From JBBEAM01 sp040882845 (GTDB lineage: Bacteria > Pseudomonadota > Alphaproteobacteria > Kiloniellales > DSM-21159), in the NCBI GenBank assembly GCA_040882845.1, contig JBBEAM010000009.1, positions 434,001 to 498,000 of the forward strand: a stretch of 64,000 nucleotides of DNA, in the 5' to 3' direction. Shown one piece after another: positions 25,721 through 35,459 of this stretch. The position numbers and the translations under genes were made by a program. Numbering within the stretch: position 1 is the first letter of the stretch; each line of letters begins with the position of its first letter. The notes below the pieces were generated by a model, which was not told the DNA's origin, ran no database searches, and saw nothing but the letters and a program-made list of their open reading frames with translations.

Positions 25721-27136
25721 TCAGCCGCGCAGCTGTGCGATCTCCTCGCCGAGGCCGACCGCGGTCAGCGCCTCTTCCTGCCGCCTTGCAAGGGCGTTGA
25801 CGTCGAAGTCCTCAATCAGCTCGTGAAAGTTGCGGTGCCAGTTGACCTTCGCTTTCAGGTGCAGGAACACCGAGCCGAGGCCGATGGCGGCGCGGTCCAT
25901 CAGCACGAACTCGCGCGGCGGCTTGACCCCGCCCTTCTCGCGCAGCGCCTTGTGGACCTGGCCGACGGTGCGCGGCCCCTCGTTGGGATCGCTGGCGCTG
26001 ACGATGCCCTGGGCCTTGTCCTCGAGCAGCGGCCGGTAGAGGAAGCGCGCCCAGAGGTTGAGCGTGTCCAGCAGCTCGCGGTCGAGGTTGTCGAATCCCC
26101 AGGAACGGTAGGCCTCGACCGCCAGCTCCTCGTCGTCGTTCTCCAGCGCGAAGTAGAGGTCGATCACGCCTTTGACGAAATCCGGCCGGAACACCCTTAC
26201 GCAGCCGAAATCGAGCAGGTTGACCGCGCCGTCGGGCTTGACCGAGTAGTTTCCCAGGTGCGGGTCGCCGTGGATGATCCCGCAGTCGTAGAAGGGCACG
26301 TACCAGGCCCGGAACATGTTGCGGGCCACGGCGTTGCGCAGCTCCACGTCCTGCTCGTTCGCAGCGATGAAGTCGAGCAGCGGCTGGCCCTCCAGCCAGG
26401 TCATGCTCAGCAGCCGCGCCGTGGTCAGCTCCTCCACCGGTTCGGGCACAAAGACCGAATCCTCGCCCGACAGCATCTGCGCATATAGCCGCATGTGCCG
26501 CGCCTCGCGGATGTAGTCGAGCTCCTCGCGCAGGCGGTCCGACAGCTCCTTGTAGATGTCGGAGGTGTCGATCGCCCGGTCGTACTGGCGATAGACGCTG
26601 AAGGCGAGCTTGAGCTGCCGTACGTCCGCGGCCACCGCCGAGGCCATGTCGGGATACTGCAGCTTGCAGGCCAGCGCCCGGCCGTCGTGGGCCGTCGCCT
26701 TGTGAACCTGGCCCAGGGAGGCCGCAGCGGCGGCGGTCTGGCCGAAGTCCTGAAATTTGGACTGCCAGCCGGGCCCCAGCTCGGTGCGCATGCGGCGCTT
26801 GACGAAGGCCCAGCCCATCGGCGGCGCGTTGGACTGCAGCTGACGCAGCTGTTCGGCGTACTCGCGCGGCAGCGCTTCGGGAATGGTCGCCAGGATCTGC
26901 GCCGCCTTCATCAGCGGCCCCTTGAGGCCGCCGAGCGCCGCCGTCAGTTCCTGGGAATGCTTGCTCCGGTCCAGCTTGCGCCCGAACACGCGGGCCCCGA
27001 CCAGCTGCGCGGCCAGGCCGCCGACCGAGCTGCCGACCGAGGTATAGCGGCGGAACCGCCCGGAAAAGCGCGAGGCCTCATCGGCGAAACCGCCTTCGTC
27101 ATCGTCCGTTTCGCGATCGCTGGGTCTGCGCGCCAT
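25721..27136 (-). CDS. AarF/ABC1/UbiB family kinase-like protein
   Basis: A 471-residue member of the ABC1 atypical kinase family. The N-terminal LGGLKGPLMKAAQILATIPEALP corresponds to the KxGQ region, here KAAQ, so the glycine is replaced by alanine. The alanine-rich nucleotide loop AAAAASLGQVHKA follows, then the ACKLQYPD lysine, the catalytic segment HGDPHLGNYSV and DFGCVRVF. Relatives support ubiquinone synthesis or lipid homeostasis through ATPase activity. There is no C-terminal membrane helix as in UbiB proper. It starts seven bases after the stop of the upstream M3 peptidase gene, so the two are likely one transcript. Confidence 0.88.
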   Translation of the reverse strand: MARRPSDRETDDDEGGFADEASRFSGRFRRYTSVGSSVGGLAAQLVGARVFGRKLDRSKHSQELTAALGGLKGPLMKAAQILATIPEALPREYAEQLRQLQSNAPPMGWAFVKRRMRTELGPGWQSKFQDFGQTAAAAASLGQVHKATAHDGRALACKLQYPDMASAVAADVRQLKLAFSVYRQYDRAIDTSDIYKELSDRLREELDYIREARHMRLYAQMLSGEDSVFVPEPVEELTTARLLSMTWLEGQPLLDFIAANEQDVELRNAVARNMFRAWYVPFYDCGIIHGDPHLGNYSVKPDGAVNLLDFGCVRVFRPDFVKGVIDLYFALENDDEELAVEAYRSWGFDNLDRELLDTLNLWARFLYRPLLEDKAQGIVSASDPNEGPRTVGQVHKALREKGGVKPPREFVLMDRAAIGLGSVFLHLKAKVNWHRNFHELIEDFDVNALARRQEEALTAVGLGEEIAQLRG

Positions 27137-27143
27137 CCGCTGC

Positions 27144-28949
27144 CTAGTCCAGCGCCTCGAGCTCGTCGATCATGCCTTTAACCACCGAGAGCCCCTTCTG
27201 CCAGAAGGCCGGATCCGAGGCGTCGAGGCCGAAGGGCGCCAGCAGCTCGCCGTGGCGCTTGGTGCCGCCGGCGGCCAGCATCTCCAGGTACTTCTCGGCG
27301 AAGCCCGTCTCGGCGTCCTGGTAGACCGCATAGAGCGAGTTCACCAGGCAGTCGCCGAAGGCGTAGGCGTAGACGTAGAAGGGCACGTGGATGAAGTGGG
27401 GGATGTAGGCCCAGAAGACCCGGTAGTCCTCGGTGAGGTCGAACACCGGGCCCAGGGCCTCGCGCTGGGTCTGCATCCAAATCTCGCAGATCTCCTCGCT
27501 CAGCAGCTCGCCCTCGCGACGCGCGGCATGGACCCGGGTCTCGAAGTTGTGGAAGGCGATCTGCCGGACCACGGTGTTCAGCATGTCCTCCACCTTGGAG
27601 GCCAGCATCGCCTTCTTCTTCGCAGGGTCGCTCTCGGCCCGCAGCAAGGCCTGGAAGGTCAGCATCTCGCCGAAGACCGAGGCCGTCTCGGCCAGGGTCA
27701 GCGGCGTATTGGCCATCAGCAGCCCCTGCCGGCCGGCCAGCACCTGATGCACGCCATGGCCCAGTTCGTGGGCCAGGGTCATCACGTCGCGCTGCTTGCC
27801 CTGGTAGTTGAGCAGCAGATAGGGATGCGCCGTCGGCACGGTGGGATGCGCGAAGGCGCCCGGTGCCTTGCCCCGGCGCAGCGGCGCGTCGATCCAGCCG
27901 CCCGCGAAGAAGCGCTTGCCGACCTCCGCCAGCTCCGGGGAGAAGTCGCCGTAGGCGCCGAGCACGATGCGCTCCGCCTCCGGCCAGGGTATCACCCGGT
28001 CCACGGAGTCCGGCAGCGGCGCGTTGCGGTCCCAATAGGGCAGCGTCTTCTTGCCCAGCCAGCGCGCCTTCAGGGCATAGTAGCGGTGCGACAGCTCCGG
28101 AAAGGACTCGGTGACTGCGCCGGCCAGGGCATCGACGACCTCGTCCTCGACCAGATTGGCCAGGTTCTGGGAGGAAACCGGCCGGGCAAAGCCGCGCCAG
28201 TCGTCCTCGATCTGCTTGTCCTTGGCCAGGGTGTTGGTGATCTGCGTGAAGATCCGCAGATTGCCGGAGAGCACGCTGGAGAAGGACTTGGCCGCCTCCT
28301 CGCGCGCCGTGGGGTCGCTGTCGGTCAGGCGATTGAGGATCTCGGCGCTACCCAGCTCCTCGCCGCGAAAGGGAAAGCTCAGCGCCGCCATGGTCTCGTC
28401 GAACAGCCGGTTCCAGGCGGCTCGGCCGGAGACGTACTTGTCGTTGAGTAGGCGCTCCAGTTCCTCGGAGAGCTGGTGCGGGCGAAAGGCGCGGCTGTCG
28501 CGCAGCCAGGGCTCATAGCGCGCCAGAGCCGGGTCCTCCAGCAGCCGGGCGATCCGCGCCTCCTCGATCAGGTTGATCTCCAGGGTGAAGAACAGCAGCT
28601 TCGAGGAAACCGCGGTCGCGGTTTCCTGCATCGACTGGTAGAAGCGGCCGTTGCGCGCCTCGCTCATGTCGCTGCTGTAAACCAGCTGGGCGTAGCTCAT
28701 CACCCGGCCGAGGGTTTCCTGCAGACGCTCGTACTCCGCCACCGCGGCGGCAAGCTCGGCGCCGCTGAGGCCGGCCACTTTGCCGGCATAGCTCTGCTTG
28801 AAGGTCTCGGCGGCGGCCCCAACCTCTTTCAGATCGGCGGCCAGCTCCGGCGAATCCTGCCCGGAATAGAGATCCGACAGATCCCATTCAGGCAGTTTTC
28901 CCAGGTCTTTGTCCTGCTTCTGGCTGAGGGTCTTGGCTGTATCCGGCAT
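27144..28949 (-). CDS. pepF: M3 family oligoendopeptidase (PepF-like)
   Basis: A 601-residue zinc metallopeptidase. LPEWDLSDLYSG marks the N-terminus typical of the PepF/M3B group and the zinc site is TLAHELGHGVHQ, with the third ligand about 25-30 residues later in LAETASVFGE. It degrades oligopeptides in the cytosol. The ATG at 28949 was chosen over 28973 because the purine-rich AAGGGAGCAGC lies just before it. It is divergent from a long-chain acyl-CoA ligase and followed by the ABC1 gene. Confidence 0.92.
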   Translation of the reverse strand: MPDTAKTLSQKQDKDLGKLPEWDLSDLYSGQDSPELAADLKEVGAAAETFKQSYAGKVAGLSGAELAAAVAEYERLQETLGRVMSYAQLVYSSDMSEARNGRFYQSMQETATAVSSKLLFFTLEINLIEEARIARLLEDPALARYEPWLRDSRAFRPHQLSEELERLLNDKYVSGRAAWNRLFDETMAALSFPFRGEELGSAEILNRLTDSDPTAREEAAKSFSSVLSGNLRIFTQITNTLAKDKQIEDDWRGFARPVSSQNLANLVEDEVVDALAGAVTESFPELSHRYYALKARWLGKKTLPYWDRNAPLPDSVDRVIPWPEAERIVLGAYGDFSPELAEVGKRFFAGGWIDAPLRRGKAPGAFAHPTVPTAHPYLLLNYQGKQRDVMTLAHELGHGVHQVLAGRQGLLMANTPLTLAETASVFGEMLTFQALLRAESDPAKKKAMLASKVEDMLNTVVRQIAFHNFETRVHAARREGELLSEEICEIWMQTQREALGPVFDLTEDYRVFWAYIPHFIHVPFYVYAYAFGDCLVNSLYAVYQDAETGFAEKYLEMLAAGGTKRHGELLAPFGLDASDPAFWQKGLSVVKGMIDELEALD

Positions 28950-29071
28950 GTCTTTGCTGCTCCCTTGAACCATGGGATATAGTCTGCCGAGGGTGCCGGA
29001 CCAATGAAGGAATGCGCCGCGGCGTGCGCACCCGATAAAAAGCCGCGGCCGAACGAGACCGGGAGGCCACG

Positions 29072-30880
29072 CTGCAGATCGACTACACAGCCGAACGCAG
29101 CCTGACGGAGATCTTTTTCCGCCAGGCCAAGGTCCGCGCCGACACGCCCTTTCTCTGGGAAAAACGTGACGGACACTACCGATCGCTGAGCTGGCGCGAG
29201 GTCGACGATCGCGTGCGCCGGTTGTCGCTGGCGCTGCGCCGCATGGGTCTGCAGCGCGGCGAGCGCATCGTCCTGGTGGCCGAGAACCGGCCCGAGTGGT
29301 TCATCGCCGACCTGGCGATCCTGGCCGCAGGCGGCATCACCGTCCCGGCCTACACCACCTACACCGAGAGCGACCACCGCCACATCCTGACCAACAGCGA
29401 GGCGGTCGGCGCCATCGTCTCCGGCGACGCCCTCAACGCCAGGCTCCTGCCGGCCGCCAACAAGGCGCCGAAATGCAAGTGGGTCCTCGGCATGGAGCCG
29501 CTCGACTGCAAGCAGTCCAGCGCCGTCGAGATCCATCACTGGGACGCCGCCATCGCCGCGGCCGCGGAGGACGAGGACGACGTCGAAGCCTACTGCGCCA
29601 ATCTCGAGCGCGGCGACACCGCCTGCTTCATATACACCTCGGGCACCGGCGGCACGCCCAAGGGCGTGATGCTCAGCCACGGCAACATCCTGTGCAACTG
29701 CCTGGGCGCCTACGACCTGCTCCAGGAACTGGGGCTCGAGGACGAGGTCTTTCTGAGCTTTCTGCCGCTGTCCCATTCCTACGAGCATACCGCCGGCCAG
29801 TTCTTCCCGATGACCATCGGTGCGCAGATCTACTATGCCGAAGGCGTGGAATCCCTGCTTGCTAACCTCGCCGAGGCGCGGCCGACGATCATGACCGCGG
29901 TGCCCCGGCTCTATGAATCCATGTATCAGCGTTTGCAGCGCGGCCTGCTGCGCGAGAAGCCGCTGAAACAGAAGCTGTTCAAGCTGACCGAGGAGATCGG
30001 CACCAAGCGCTATCGCGACCCCAAGAGCTTGACCCTCTGGGAGCGCTTCATCGATCTTTTCCTGGACAAGCTGGTGCGCGACAAGGTGCGCCAGCGCTTC
30101 GGCGGCCGGCTCAAGGCGATGGTTTCCGGCGGCGCGGCGCTCAACCCCGACATCGGCATCTTCTTCACCGCGCTGGGCCTGCGGCTGCTGCAGGGCTACG
30201 GCCAGACCGAGGCCGCCCCGGTGATCGCCGCCAACCGCACCAAACTGGTCAAGATGCACACCGTCGGCCCGCCGCTGAAAGGCGTCGAGGTGCGGATCGC
30301 CGAGGACGGCGAGATCCTGGCGCGCGGCGAGATGGTGATGAAGGGCTACTGGCGCGACGAGGAGGCGACCGCGGCGGCGCTGCAGGACGGCTGGCTGCAC
30401 ACCGGCGATGTCGGACAGATCGACGAGGACGGCTACATCCAGATCACCGACCGCAAGAAGGACATCGTGGTGCTGTCCGGCGGCGACAACGTCTCCCCGG
30501 CCCGGGTCGAGGGCTACCTGACGCTGCAGACCCAGATCGACCAGGCTCTGGTGTTCGGCGACAAGAAGCCGGCCCTGGCCGCGCTGATCGTGCCCGACGA
30601 GGAGTGGCTGAAGTCCTGGGCACACGACAACGGCAAGTCTCACGACCTGAGCGAACTGGCGGAAGACCCGGAGCTGCGCAAGGCCCTGGCCGCCAGCATC
30701 GCCACGGCGAACGAGGAGCTGTCCAACCTGGAGCGGGTGCGCCGCTTCATGGTCGTACCCGAACGCTTCACCGTGGAAAACGAGATGATGACAGCAACCA
30801 TGAAGCTGCGCCGCCATGTCATCCGGCAAGCCTACGGCGAGGCCATGGAGCGGCTGTTCGACCAGAAGCCGCACACCTGA
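29072..30880 (+). CDS. Long-chain acyl-CoA ligase, probable CTG start
   Basis: A 602-residue AMP-forming ligase with IYTSGTGGTPKGVML (P-loop, Gly-rich variant TSGTGG), FLPLSHSYEHTAGQ, YGQTEAAPV, HTGDVGQIDEDGYIQITDRKKD and the C-terminal KLRRHV in place of a classical KxxxGK lysine. The first standard start (GTG 29213) would remove the conserved N-terminal lid with SLTEIFFRQAKVRADTPFLW and SLSWREVDDRV. The frame is closed by TAA at 29036 and contains no ATG, GTG or TTG before 29213, but CTG at 29072 has GGGAGG five bases upstream. A frameshift joining the ATG frame at 29004 is an alternative. Confidence 0.85.
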   Translation: MQIDYTAERSLTEIFFRQAKVRADTPFLWEKRDGHYRSLSWREVDDRVRRLSLALRRMGLQRGERIVLVAENRPEWFIADLAILAAGGITVPAYTTYTESDHRHILTNSEAVGAIVSGDALNARLLPAANKAPKCKWVLGMEPLDCKQSSAVEIHHWDAAIAAAAEDEDDVEAYCANLERGDTACFIYTSGTGGTPKGVMLSHGNILCNCLGAYDLLQELGLEDEVFLSFLPLSHSYEHTAGQFFPMTIGAQIYYAEGVESLLANLAEARPTIMTAVPRLYESMYQRLQRGLLREKPLKQKLFKLTEEIGTKRYRDPKSLTLWERFIDLFLDKLVRDKVRQRFGGRLKAMVSGGAALNPDIGIFFTALGLRLLQGYGQTEAAPVIAANRTKLVKMHTVGPPLKGVEVRIAEDGEILARGEMVMKGYWRDEEATAAALQDGWLHTGDVGQIDEDGYIQITDRKKDIVVLSGGDNVSPARVEGYLTLQTQIDQALVFGDKKPALAALIVPDEEWLKSWAHDNGKSHDLSELAEDPELRKALAASIATANEELSNLERVRRFMVVPERFTVENEMMTATMKLRRHVIRQAYGEAMERLFDQKPHT

Positions 30881-31132
30881 GCGGGGCCGCTTCGCTCCCT
30901 CCCACATGCGACTCGCACGGCCCATATGCGGATGCAGGAACGCTGGCGGTTCCGCGCCATTAAGGAAATTACTTCCGCGTCCCCGGCAAGACAGAAACGA
31001 TCCTGCGGAAGTGGACAGCGGGAAGCTTGTTGCGTTTCTCTAGGGAGCGCGCGGCGGCGATTGTTGGTTAGGTCAGCTTTGATTACCTTTACGGCTAAGC
31101 CGCCAAGGCACTAGAAACGGGAGCCGATCACG

Positions 31133-34100
31133 ATGGCGAAGCCAGCGATCAATCTGGACGACAAGTACACCCTCGAAAGCGGACGCGTCTTCCTCACCGG
31201 CACCCAGGCGCTGGTGCGCCTGCCGATGATGCAGCGCCGCCGCGACGAGGCCGCCGGATTGAACACCGCCGCCTTCATTTCCGGCTACCGCGGCTCGCCG
31301 CTCGGCGCCTTCGACCAGCAGCTCTGGCGGGCCAAGAAATTCCTCGCCAAGCACCACATCCACTTCCAGCCCGGGGTCAACGAGGACCTCGCCGCCACCG
31401 CCGTCTGGGGCAGCCAGCAGGGCGACATCTTCGGCGATTCGAATTACGACGGCGTCTTCGCCATGTGGTACGGCAAGGGGCCGGGCGTCGACCGCAGCGG
31501 CGACGTCTTCCGCCACGGCAACATGGCCGGAAGTTCCAAGCACGGCGGCGTGCTGCTGCTCGCCGGCGACGACCACGCGGCGAAGTCCTCGACCACCGCG
31601 CATCAGTGCGAATTCGCCTTTATGGATGCGATGACGCCGGTGCTGCATCCGGCCGGGGTGCAGGAGATTCTCGACTACGGCCTCTACGGCTGGGCGCTCA
31701 GCCGCTATTCCGGCTGCTGGGTCGGCTTCAAGTGCATCGGCGAGACGATGGATTCCACCGCCTCGGTCCACGTCGATCCGCACCGCGTCGACATCAAGCT
31801 GCCCGAGGATTTCGAGCTGCCCGAGGGCGGGCTCAACATCCGCTGGAAAGGGGCGCTGGACATCCTCGAGCAGGAAGAGCGCCTACATCGCTACAAGCTT
31901 TACGCCGCGCTGGCCTTCGCCCGCGCCAACAACCTCAACAAGACGGTGATCGACTCGCCGAAGCGCCGCTTCGGCATCGTCACCACCGGCAAGTCCTACC
32001 TCGACGTGCGCCAGGCGCTCGACGACCTCGGCATCGACGAGAAGATGGCCGAGGACATCGGCCTTTCGGTCTACAAGGTCGGCATGGTCTGGCCGCTGGA
32101 GCGCGAGGGCATCCGCCACTTCGCCGAGGGCCTGAGCGAAATCCTGGTGGTCGAGGAAAAGCGCGCGCTGATCGAGAATCAGCTCAAGGAACAGCTCTAC
32201 AACTGGAAGGAAGACGTCCGCCCGACGGTGATCGGCAAGTTCGACGAACAGGGCAAGTGGATCCTGCCCTCGACCGCCGAGCTGACTCCGGCCCAGGTGG
32301 CCCGCGCCATCGCCCAGCTGATCGGCCGCCACGCCACCAGCGAGAGGATCGTGAAGCGCCTGAAGTTCCTGGAGAAGAAGGAGCAGTCCCTGAGCCGCGA
32401 GCAGGCGCCGCTCAAGCGTATCCCGACCTTCTGCTCCGGCTGCCCGCACAACACCTCGACCCGGGTGCCCGAGGGCAGCCGCGCGCTGGCCGGCATCGGC
32501 TGCCACTACATGGCGCAGTGGATGGACCGCGAGACCGTCACCTTCACCCAGATGGGCGGCGAGGGCGTGCCCTGGATCGGCCAGGCGCCCTTCAGCAAGA
32601 CCAAGCATGTCTTCGCCAACCTGGGCGACGGCACCTACTTCCACTCCGGCCTGATGGCGATCCGCGCCGCGGTCGCCGCCAAGGTCAACATCACCTACAA
32701 GATCCTCTACAACGACGCCGTGGCGATGACCGGCGGACAGCCGGCGGACGGCCCGCTCAGCCCGGCGCTGATCTCCCAGCAGGTCGCCGCCGAGGGCGTG
32801 CAGACCGTCGTCGTGGTCAGCGACGAGCCCGACAAGTATCCAATCGGCACCGCCTGGGCGCCGGGTGTGACCATCAAGCACCGCGACCAGCTCGACAGCG
32901 TGCAGCGCGATCTGCGCGAGATCGAGGGCGTCAGCGTGCTGATCTACGACCAGACCTGCGCCGCCGAGAAGCGCCGCCGCCGCAAGCGCGGCCTCTATCC
33001 CGACCCGCCGAAGCGCGCCTTCATCAACGACATGGTCTGCGAGGGCTGCGGCGACTGCTCGGTCAAGTCCAACTGCGTCTCCGTGGTCCCGGTGAAGACC
33101 GAGTTCGGCGGCAAGCGCGCCATCGACCAGTCGAGCTGCAACAAGGACTTCTCCTGCGTCAACGGTTTCTGCCCCTCCTTCGTCACCGTGCACGGCGGCG
33201 AGCTGCGCAAGGAGCAGCGCGAGAGCAAGGCCGAGGGCGTCGCCGCCTGGGAGACCCTGCCGGACCCGAAGGTTCCGGAGCTCGACGATCCCTTCAACAT
33301 CGTCGTCACCGGCGTCGGCGGCACCGGCGTGGTGACCATCGGCGCGCTGATCGGCATGGCCGCGCATATCGAGGAGAAGGGCTGCACCGTGCTCGACATG
33401 GCCGGTCTCGCCCAGAAGGGCGGCGCCGTGGTCAGCCACGTGCGCATCGGCAAGACGCCGGAGGAGATCCACGCCGTGCGCGTGTCCGCCGGCGGCGCCG
33501 ACCTGCTGCTCGGCTGCGACATGGTGGTCGCCGCCGGCCAGGATGCCCTGGCCAAGATCGACAGCGACAAGACCGCCGTGGTGATCAACAGCCACGAGGC
33601 GATCACCGGCGACTTCGCCCGCGACCCGAAATACAGCTTCCCGGCCCAGGGCCTGATCGACGTCATCCAGGACGCCGCGGACAACAAGGCCGAGGTGATC
33701 GCCGCCAACGAGATCGCCACCGCCCTGCTCGGCGACTCCATCGCCAGCAACCTCTTCATGCTCGGCTATGCCTGGCAGAAGGGCCTGATCCCGATCGGCC
33801 ACGCGGCAATCGAGCAGGCGATCGAGATCAACGGCGTCGCCATCGAGTTCAACAAGCAGGCCTTCCTCTGGGGCCGCCGCGCGGCGCACAACCTGCCCGC
33901 CGTCGAGAAGGTGGCGCAGCCCAAGGCCCCGACCCCGACCCATCATCTCTCGGAGAGCCTCGAGGAGGTGATCGAACGCCGGGAGCGCTTCCTGACCGAC
34001 TATCAGGACACCGCCTACGCGGCGCGCTACACAGCGCTGGTGGCAAAGGCGCGGAGCGCCGAAAGCGCGGCCAAGCCCGACAGCAGCGCCTACAGCGAAG

Positions 34101-34621
34101 CCGTCGCGCGCTATGCCTTCAAGCTGATGGCCTACAAGGACGAGTACGAGGTCGCCCGGCTCTACACCGACGGCGAGTTCATGGAGAACCTGCAGCGCCA
34201 GTTCGCCGGGGACTACAAGCTGAAGCTGCACCTGGCGCCGCCGATCCTGGCCAAGCGCGATCCCGAAACCGGGCACCTGCGGAAGCAGGAGTTCGGCGCC
34301 TGGATCCTGCCGGTTTTCAAGGTTCTGGCGAAGCTCAAGGGCTTACGCGGCACCAAGTGGGACATCTTCGGCTATACCGCAGAGCGCAAGCACGAGCGAA
34401 AGCTGATCGAGGACTACGTCGCGCTGATCGAGGAGCTGAGCGCCAAGCTGGACGCTGAAAACCACGCCCTCGCCGTGGAGCTGGCGCAGCTTCCCGACGA
34501 CATCCGCGGCTACGGCCACATCAAGGAGGCCAGCATCGACCGGGCCAAGGCGCGCGAGACCGAACTGCTCGCCGCCTTCCGCGACCCCCGGGCGGCTCAG
34601 GCGCAGACTGCCGCCGAGTAA
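31133..34621 (+). CDS. Indolepyruvate ferredoxin oxidoreductase, fused alpha/beta form
   Basis: A 1162-residue fused 2-oxoacid oxidoreductase. The pyrimidine and core domain begin at ISGYRGSPLGAFDQQLW (near 48-64); CSGCPHN sits near 434-440; the thiamine-diphosphate segment NLGDGTYFHSGL is near 497; a Fe-S cysteine set CEGCGDCSVKSNC is near 636-648; and the gamma domain starts at VVTGVGGTGVVTIGALIG near 723. It converts aryl pyruvates to aryl-acetyl-CoA with CoA and an electron acceptor in aromatic amino-acid breakdown. GGGAG precedes the ATG at 31133. Single-gene fusion is usual in proteobacteria. Confidence 0.92.
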   Translation: MAKPAINLDDKYTLESGRVFLTGTQALVRLPMMQRRRDEAAGLNTAAFISGYRGSPLGAFDQQLWRAKKFLAKHHIHFQPGVNEDLAATAVWGSQQGDIFGDSNYDGVFAMWYGKGPGVDRSGDVFRHGNMAGSSKHGGVLLLAGDDHAAKSSTTAHQCEFAFMDAMTPVLHPAGVQEILDYGLYGWALSRYSGCWVGFKCIGETMDSTASVHVDPHRVDIKLPEDFELPEGGLNIRWKGALDILEQEERLHRYKLYAALAFARANNLNKTVIDSPKRRFGIVTTGKSYLDVRQALDDLGIDEKMAEDIGLSVYKVGMVWPLEREGIRHFAEGLSEILVVEEKRALIENQLKEQLYNWKEDVRPTVIGKFDEQGKWILPSTAELTPAQVARAIAQLIGRHATSERIVKRLKFLEKKEQSLSREQAPLKRIPTFCSGCPHNTSTRVPEGSRALAGIGCHYMAQWMDRETVTFTQMGGEGVPWIGQAPFSKTKHVFANLGDGTYFHSGLMAIRAAVAAKVNITYKILYNDAVAMTGGQPADGPLSPALISQQVAAEGVQTVVVVSDEPDKYPIGTAWAPGVTIKHRDQLDSVQRDLREIEGVSVLIYDQTCAAEKRRRRKRGLYPDPPKRAFINDMVCEGCGDCSVKSNCVSVVPVKTEFGGKRAIDQSSCNKDFSCVNGFCPSFVTVHGGELRKEQRESKAEGVAAWETLPDPKVPELDDPFNIVVTGVGGTGVVTIGALIGMAAHIEEKGCTVLDMAGLAQKGGAVVSHVRIGKTPEEIHAVRVSAGGADLLLGCDMVVAAGQDALAKIDSDKTAVVINSHEAITGDFARDPKYSFPAQGLIDVIQDAADNKAEVIAANEIATALLGDSIASNLFMLGYAWQKGLIPIGHAAIEQAIEINGVAIEFNKQAFLWGRRAAHNLPAVEKVAQPKAPTPTHHLSESLEEVIERRERFLTDYQDTAYAARYTALVAKARSAESAAKPDSSAYSEAVARYAFKLMAYKDEYEVARLYTDGEFMENLQRQFAGDYKLKLHLAPPILAKRDPETGHLRKQEFGAWILPVFKVLAKLKGLRGTKWDIFGYTAERKHERKLIEDYVALIEELSAKLDAENHALAVELAQLPDDIRGYGHIKEASIDRAKARETELLAAFRDPRAAQAQTAAE

Positions 34622-34666
34622 AACGCTCGCTGCTGACAGACTGGCCGTATTGCAGTACTCAATCTC

Positions 34667-35398
34667 ATGGCGGCGCTCTACGATACCATCGGTCTGAACT
34701 ACGCCCACCTGCGCAGGCCCGATCCGAGGATTGCGCAGCGGATCGACGCTGCCCTTGGCCCCGCTGAAACCGTCTTGAACGTCGGCGCCGGTACGGGGTC
34801 TTACGAGCCTTCGGGCCGCCGGGTGACGGCTGTCGAACCCTCGGCGGAGATGATCGGCCAGCGCCCCGCCTCGGATGCCCTCGTCATCCGGGGAAGCGCA
34901 GAAAGTCTGCCCTTCGAGGACAGATCCTTCGACGCCGCGATGGCCGTTCTGACCATCCACCACTGGTCTGACAAGCAGAAGGGGGTCGCCGAGCTGCGGC
35001 GCGTGACCCGCGGGAAGGTCGTCTTCCTGACATACGACCCCTCGTTCCGCGGATTTTGGCTCGCCGACTACTTCCCGGCCCTGATCGGCCTGGACGAAGG
35101 CCAGATGCCCAGGATGACGAAGTTCGAGAACTGGCTCGGGCCGGTCTCGGTTTCGTCCGTACCGATCCCGCACGACTGTACGGACGGCTTCTTGGCCGGC
35201 TACTGGCGGCGTCCGGCCGCCTATCTCGACCAGAGGGTGCGCGCCGCAATGTCTTCCTTCTGGGCCATCGGCGGCGTCGAGCATGGGCTGACGCGGCTGG
35301 AGGAAGACCTGAAAAGCGGCGCCTGGGAAAAGCGCTACGCCGATCTGCTCGCCCGCGATGAGCTCGACTGCGGCTACCGCCTGGTCGAGACCCAGTAG
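34667..35398 (+). CDS. Class I SAM-dependent methyltransferase
   Basis: A 243-residue methyltransferase of the Methyltransf_11 type. SAM motif I is VLNVGAGTGSYEP (near 37-49), the second acidic position is AVEPSAEMI, and the post-motif LPFEDRSFDAAMAVLTIHHW is clear. The C-terminal half has no recognised feature that would name a substrate. It is 45 bases behind the oxidoreductase gene and shares a terminator region with the convergent BCCT gene. Confidence 0.85.
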   Translation: MAALYDTIGLNYAHLRRPDPRIAQRIDAALGPAETVLNVGAGTGSYEPSGRRVTAVEPSAEMIGQRPASDALVIRGSAESLPFEDRSFDAAMAVLTIHHWSDKQKGVAELRRVTRGKVVFLTYDPSFRGFWLADYFPALIGLDEGQMPRMTKFENWLGPVSVSSVPIPHDCTDGFLAGYWRRPAAYLDQRVRAAMSSFWAIGGVEHGLTRLEEDLKSGAWEKRYADLLARDELDCGYRLVETQ

Positions 35399-35408
35399 CT
35401 CAAGAAAA

Positions 35409-35442
35409 AGGCCCCTGGCGAAACCAGGGGCCTTTCTCGTTT
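35409..35442. terminator. Bidirectional hairpin between methyltransferase and BCCT genes
   Basis: AGGCCCCTGG (35409-35418) is a perfect complement of CCAGGGGCCT (35424-35433) around a CGAAA loop. It is preceded by AAGAAAA and followed by TTCTCGTTT, so it can end transcripts from both convergent genes. Confidence 0.85.
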
Positions 35443-35459
35443 GTAAGTGACGGCGCGCG

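Noticed and set aside
30881..31132. Small frames in the gap before the indolepyruvate oxidoreductase gene
   Set aside because: No ribosome binding site, no known motif, and arginine-rich shadow composition; I see no gene in this interval.
31465..34458. A long plus-strand frame (about 997 codons) inside the indolepyruvate oxidoreductase gene, and its antisense partner
   Set aside because: Arginine/alanine/glycine-rich nonsense with no motif, inside a gene whose real frame has clear catalytic and Fe-S motifs.
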